Part shown: piece by piece, positions 25,301 through 28,213 of the stretch
How the letters are laid out: each line of letters opens with the position of its first letter
Position numbering within the stretch: the first letter of the stretch is position 1
Translations under genes and position numbers: made by a program
Assembly (NCBI GenBank): GCA_049322335.1
Contig: JBMORL010000021.1
Location: 1-28,213 of the forward strand
Direction: 5' to 3'
DNA length: 28,213 bases
Source: JBMORL01 sp049322335
GTDB taxonomy: Bacteria > Bacteroidota > Bacteroidia > Flavobacteriales_D > UBA2798
Notes under the pieces: model-generated
What the model saw: the letters and a program-made list of their open reading frames with translations, nothing else
What the model was told of the DNA's origin: nothing
Databases searched by the model: none

Positions 25301-28213
25301 AGTGGAGAAACGAAACGGTAAGTCTGAATACCTACGTGGGACAACCCAATGTGATGATCGCTTTCCGCAACCACGGAAGATACGGACAGGCGCTTTATAT
25401 TGACAACGTAAATATCACCGGTGTAGGAGGAGGCTCCCCGCCTGTAGCCTCATTTACCGGATCTCCGACAACAATATGCGCAGGGCAATCGGTAACATTC
25501 ACAGACAATTCTACCAATACACCCACCAGCTGGAGCTGGACTTTCCCCGGAGGCACACCCGCGACCTCTACTTTGCAAAATCCAACAGTTACCTATAACA
25601 CTCCGGGAACATATAACGTTACTCTCACTGCTACCAACGCAAGCGGAAGCAATACCCTTACACAAAACAATTACATAACGGTAAATGCTGTTCCTGCTGC
25701 TACAGCTGGCAGCAATTCACCGGTTTGTACAGGAAATACAATTAACCTTACCGCTAATACCGTAGCAGGAGCCACTTATTCCTGGACCGGCCCGGGAGGT
25801 TTTACCTCTACACTGGAAGATCCAACCCGTCCTTCCGCCACAACAGCAATGGCGGGAACGTATACCGTAACCATAACGGCCAACGGATGTACGTCAGCAG
25901 CATCCTCTGCCAACGTTGTGGTAAATACAACACCAACAGCAACAGCCGGAAGTAATTCACCGGTATGTACCGGCAATCCCATTAACCTGACGGGAAATAC
26001 AGTAGCAGGAGCGACTTATTCCTGGACCGGCCCGAATGGGTTTACTTCCACCCTCGAAGATCCAACCATTGCTTCTGCGGGAACCGTGAACGCGGGAACC
26101 TATACACTCACTATAACGTCCAACGGATGTACGTCAGTCGCTTCCACTACCAATGTGGTTGTAAATACAACACCAACAGCAACAGCCGGAAGTAATTCTC
26201 CGGTATGTACAGGAGCAACAATTAACCTTACGGGAAATACAGTTGCCGGTGCCACCTATTCCTGGACGGGTCCCGGTGGATTTACTTCTACACTTGAAGA
26301 CCCCACAAGGCCATCAGCTACAACAGCAATGGCGGGAACCTATTCACTTACTATAACGGCCAGCGGATGTACGTCAGCAGCATCTGCCACCAACGTTGTG
26401 GTGAATACAACGCCAACAGCAACAGCCGGAAGTAATTCACCGGTATGTACGGGAAGCCCGATAAATTTAACCGGAAATACGGTTGCCGGAGCCACCTATT
26501 CCTGGACCGGCCCCAATGGATTTACTTCCACCCTCGAAGATCCAACCATTGCTTCAGCCGCAACTGTAAACGCAGGAACATACTCACTTACTATAACGGC
26601 TAGCGGATGTGCGTCAACGGCATCTGCCACCAATGTAGTGGTAAATACAGCACCAACAGCAACAGCCGGAAGTAATTCACCGGTATGTACAGGAAACCCG
26701 ATAAACTTAACCGGAAATACGGTTGCCGGAGCCACCTATTCCTGGACCGGCCCCAATGGATTTACTTCCACTCTTGAAGACCCGACTATTGCGTCTGCGG
26801 GAACAGTGAATGCCGGAACGTATACTCTGACTATAACGGCCGGTGGATGTACGTCAGTAGCTTCCACTACCACTGTGGTTGTAAATACAACACCGACAGC
26901 AACAGCCGGAAGCAACTCACCGGTATGTTCGGGAACAACACTTAACTTAACAGCAAATACGGTTGCCGGTGCCACTTATTCCTGGACAGGGCCGGGTGGA
27001 TACACCTCTGCAGTTGAAGATCCTTCACGACCATCAGCCACAACCGCCATGAGCGGAAATTATACGGTTACCATTACCGCAAATGGTTGTTCAGCTTCTT
27101 CTACGGTAGCAGTTACTGTTAATAATGCACCGACAGCTACAGCGGGAAGTAATTCACCGGTTTGTTCCGGTAATCCGATAAACCTTACAGCAAACACAGT
27201 TGCGGGCGCCACGTATTCGTGGACCGGACCTAACGGTTTCACCTCTTCAGCAGAAGATCCGACTATTGCTTCTTCGACTACTGCGATGAGCGGAACTTAT
27301 ACAGTTGTAATTACTGTAGGAACATGTACGGCTACTTCTTCTGTCAATGTAACGGTAAATACTTCGCCAACAGCAACAGCAGGAAGTAACTCTCCTGTTT
27401 GCGCAGGAACAACATTAAATTTAACCGCGAACACCGTTGCTGGTGCCACTTATGCATGGACCGGCCCCGGAGGATACACCTCTTCACTCGAAGATCCTAC
27501 ACGTCCCTCAGCCACTACTGCTATGAGTGGTAATTACACAGTAACGATTACACTTGGAAGTTGTTCTGCTACTTCTACGGTTGCGGTTACAGTGAGCAAT
27601 GCGCCCACAGCCACAGCAGGAAGCAATTCTCCCGTTTGTTCAGGAAACCCGATAAACCTTACCGCTAATACTGTAGCAGGAGCCACTTATTCCTGGACGG
27701 GGCCTAACGGTTTCACCTCTTCAGCAGAAGACCCAACCATTGCTTCTTCTACCACAGCGATGTCGGGAACGTATACGGTAACCATTACGGTTGGAAGTTG
27801 TTCTTCCACCAATAGCACCAACGTTACAGTCAACACTTCGCCCACAGCAACAGCCGGAAGTAATTCTCCTGTTTGCGCAGGCACAACATTAAATTTAACC
27901 GCGAACGCCGTTGCTGGCGCCACTTATGCCTGGACCGGCCCGGGAGGATACACCTCTTCACTTGAAGATCCATCACGTCCTTCTTCTACCACGGCTATGA
28001 GTGGTAATTACACGGTAACGATTACACTTGGAAGTTGTTCTGCTACTTCTACGGTTGCGGTTACAGTGAGCAATGCGCCCACGGCTACAGCAGGAAGCAA
28101 TTCACCGGTATGTACCGGCAACCCGATAAATCTTACCGCCAACACAGTAGCGGGAGCCACTTATTCCTGGACCGGACCTAACGGTTTCACCTCTTCAGCA
28201 GAAGATCCAACCA
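22369..28213 (+). CDS. Giant secreted BNR-propeller / PKD / Ig-repeat protein, 3' end beyond window
   Basis: An uninterrupted frame from the ATG at 22369 to the window edge (1948 codons plus one base, no stop). Signal peptide MKKALRSASALFFLLFSFTAFSQ. Residues about 110-745 form a sortilin/YVTN-like propeller with at least eleven Asp-box motifs of the type S-T-N-G-G-T-x-W (VSTNNGASW, KSTDGGVTW, RTANGGTSW, RSTNGGTNW, KTTNGGTNW, LSTNGGTTW). Then a PKD domain (about 755-840; SWSWTFGGGG, GTYTVTLTATN), a choice-of-anchor-J-like jelly roll (about 845-1020; LPLVEGFEAAAFAPAGWAIV, ALYIDNVNITG), a second PKD (about 1023-1106) and eleven Ig-like repeats from residue 1109. The architecture predicts a T9SS sorting domain after the edge. 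Probable surface adhesin; BNR boxes alone do not show sialidase activity, and catalytic residues for that were not found. Confidence 0.9.
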   Translation, partial: MKKALRSASALFFLLFSFTAFSQQWVEMMKNPDVNFYETQEEFNSYWANRPYERGKGYKVFRRWENFVEPRVFPKGDVKDAYRAKDEYQKWAQQHPDLLANERAANWTPLGPTGAPIGGGAGRINAVRFMPGTPTTIFACAPAGGLWVSTNNGASWSTNTDQLAVIGCTDIAIDPTNTQIRYLATGDGDAGDTYSIGVLKSTDGGVTWNTTGLSWTVNQGRTISRLLINPSNPQVLLAATSNGIYRTANGGTSWAQVQTGNFMDMEFRPTDPNTVYACGTTFWKSTNGGTSFAQITAGVPATNVGRLAIATTDANTAYVYMIAANSTNYGFIGVYRSVDNGTTFTTRSTSPNLLGWSSTGGDTGGQGWYDLAIAASPTNQDVVIVGGINIWRSTNGGTNWTLNGHWTGTGAPYVHADIHDLIFLPGNGTTYLSGNDGGVFRTTNSGGAWSDISTGMQIAQQYEIGLSTSNATLLLAGHQDNGTNRMNGVTWTEVYGGDGMQCFIDRTNNNTYYAAYVNGDFQRSTNGGGAWTNIITGLTGTAAWEAPWHQDPTTANTLYAGYQQMFRSTNQGTNWAQVGTLTGTNTVVEFDIAPSNNQILYTVKSNAVFKTTNGGTNWTNITGTLPVGSAALTYVEISPTDPNRVYVTFSGYSSGNKVFLSTNGGTTWTNYSTGLPNLPVNCIVYQNGSGDGVYVGTDVGVYYRDGSLTTWQPYLTGLPNVIVRDLEIYYATGKIRAGTFGRGTWESDLYSPGTNPPVADFTADRTSVCVGQTVNFTDISTYSPTSWSWTFGGGGTPNTSTAQNPSIVWNTPGTYTVTLTATNANGSDTETKTAYITVSTPTALPLVEGFEAAAFAPAGWAIVDVNLNALTWERNGTLGAYGTSTACAMFNNYNYDDGGARDMMWTPKYSFSGLTSATLTFDVAYARYDATYSDTLSVLVSTDCGQTFTQVFIKGGTTLATNGGANVTASIFTPTTTQWRNETVSLNTYVGQPNVMIAFRNHGRYGQALYIDNVNITGVGGGSPPVASFTGSPTTICAGQSVTFTDNSTNTPTSWSWTFPGGTPATSTLQNPTVTYNTPGTYNVTLTATNASGSNTLTQNNYITVNAVPAATAGSNSPVCTGNTINLTANTVAGATYSWTGPGGFTSTLEDPTRPSATTAMAGTYTVTITANGCTSAASSANVVVNTTPTATAGSNSPVCTGNPINLTGNTVAGATYSWTGPNGFTSTLEDPTIASAGTVNAGTYTLTITSNGCTSVASTTNVVVNTTPTATAGSNSPVCTGATINLTGNTVAGATYSWTGPGGFTSTLEDPTRPSATTAMAGTYSLTITASGCTSAASATNVVVNTTPTATAGSNSPVCTGSPINLTGNTVAGATYSWTGPNGFTSTLEDPTIASAATVNAGTYSLTITASGCASTASATNVVVNTAPTATAGSNSPVCTGNPINLTGNTVAGATYSWTGPNGFTSTLEDPTIASAGTVNAGTYTLTITAGGCTSVASTTTVVVNTTPTATAGSNSPVCSGTTLNLTANTVAGATYSWTGPGGYTSAVEDPSRPSATTAMSGNYTVTITANGCSASSTVAVTVNNAPTATAGSNSPVCSGNPINLTANTVAGATYSWTGPNGFTSSAEDPTIASSTTAMSGTYTVVITVGTCTATSSVNVTVNTSPTATAGSNSPVCAGTTLNLTANTVAGATYAWTGPGGYTSSLEDPTRPSATTAMSGNYTVTITLGSCSATSTVAVTVSNAPTATAGSNSPVCSGNPINLTANTVAGATYSWTGPNGFTSSAEDPTIASSTTAMSGTYTVTITVGSCSSTNSTNVTVNTSPTATAGSNSPVCAGTTLNLTANAVAGATYAWTGPGGYTSSLEDPSRPSSTTAMSGNYTVTITLGSCSATSTVAVTVSNAPTATAGSNSPVCTGNPINLTANTVAGATYSWTGPNGFTSSAEDPT
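25693..28213 (+). repeat. Tandem Ig-like repeat array, at least 11 units of 240/237 bp
   Basis: Units start at 25693, 25933, 26173, 26413, 26653, 26893, 27130, 27367, 27604, 27841 and 28078 (cut by the edge). Units 1-5 are 240 bp (80 codons) and units 6-10 are 237 bp (79 codons). Each encodes PTATAGSNSPVC, then INLT, NTVAGATYSWTGP, a variable turn, GTYTVTIT and a second Cys, consistent with one disulfide per Ig domain. Two alternating sequence types occur. The array is in frame throughout and continues past the window. Confidence 0.95.

Noticed and set aside
25108..27923. Recurring minus-strand frames of 60-88 codons with similar sequences
   Set aside because: They are antisense shadows of the Ig-like repeats; their similarity comes from the repeated coding strand, which is open throughout with domain-like content.
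25693..28213. CRISPR-like regular repeat spacing
   Set aside because: The 237-240 bp units are whole Ig domains in frame, with no short direct repeat plus unique spacer pattern and no cas genes.

Overview
The window looks like a chromosomal segment of a member of the Bacteroidota. The evidence is several secreted proteins with type IX secretion (T9SS) C-terminal sorting domains, SprB, PKD and Ig-like repeats, a reg_prop/Y_Y_Y sensor, and -7 promoter boxes of the TAnnTTTG type. The exact lineage cannot be read from the sequence; an uncultivated gliding or environmental Bacteroidota is likely. No rRNA, tRNA or CRISPR array was seen.

Layout. 1-276 (-) is the 5' end of rnr (RNase R). 369-7246 (+) is a tight five-gene cluster: an unknown helical protein, a PKD/CHU_C-type T9SS cargo, a small secreted protein, an 860-residue SprB-repeat T9SS cargo, and a 549-residue T9SS cargo ending in a type A sorting domain. 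7252-8184 holds a REP-associated tyrosine transposase (RAYT) flanked by inverted arrays of three hairpins, plus a decayed solo hairpin just upstream. 8184-10074 (-) is an antiquitin-type aldehyde dehydrogenase followed by a small acidic protein. 10354-12616 (-) carries a secreted unknown and the intramembrane protease rseP. 12773-13936 (+) is a secreted CARDB-domain protein lying between rseP and dxr (13965-15113, -). 15211-21930 (-) is a probable operon of a secreted esterase-like hydrolase and two large membrane receptors with SpoIIE/PP2C phosphatase outputs: a reg_prop beta-propeller/PAS receptor and a TPR receptor. 22369 to the window end (+) is the first 1948 residues of a giant secreted protein with a BNR propeller, PKD domains, a choice-of-anchor-J-like domain and at least 11 tandem Ig-like repeats. 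It has no stop in the window, so simple ORF lists miss it.

How the parts fit. Core genes (rnr, dxr, rseP, the aldehyde dehydrogenase) are interleaved with lineage-specific surface and secretion genes. The two SpoIIE receptors probably sense periplasmic or cytoplasmic cues and signal by dephosphorylating anti-sigma-antagonist-type partners, none of which are encoded here. The most notable structures are the RAYT element, whose two ends form the same hairpins through compensatory base changes, and the Ig-repeat array, which shows A/B alternation, a one-codon change of period and recent dimer duplication.
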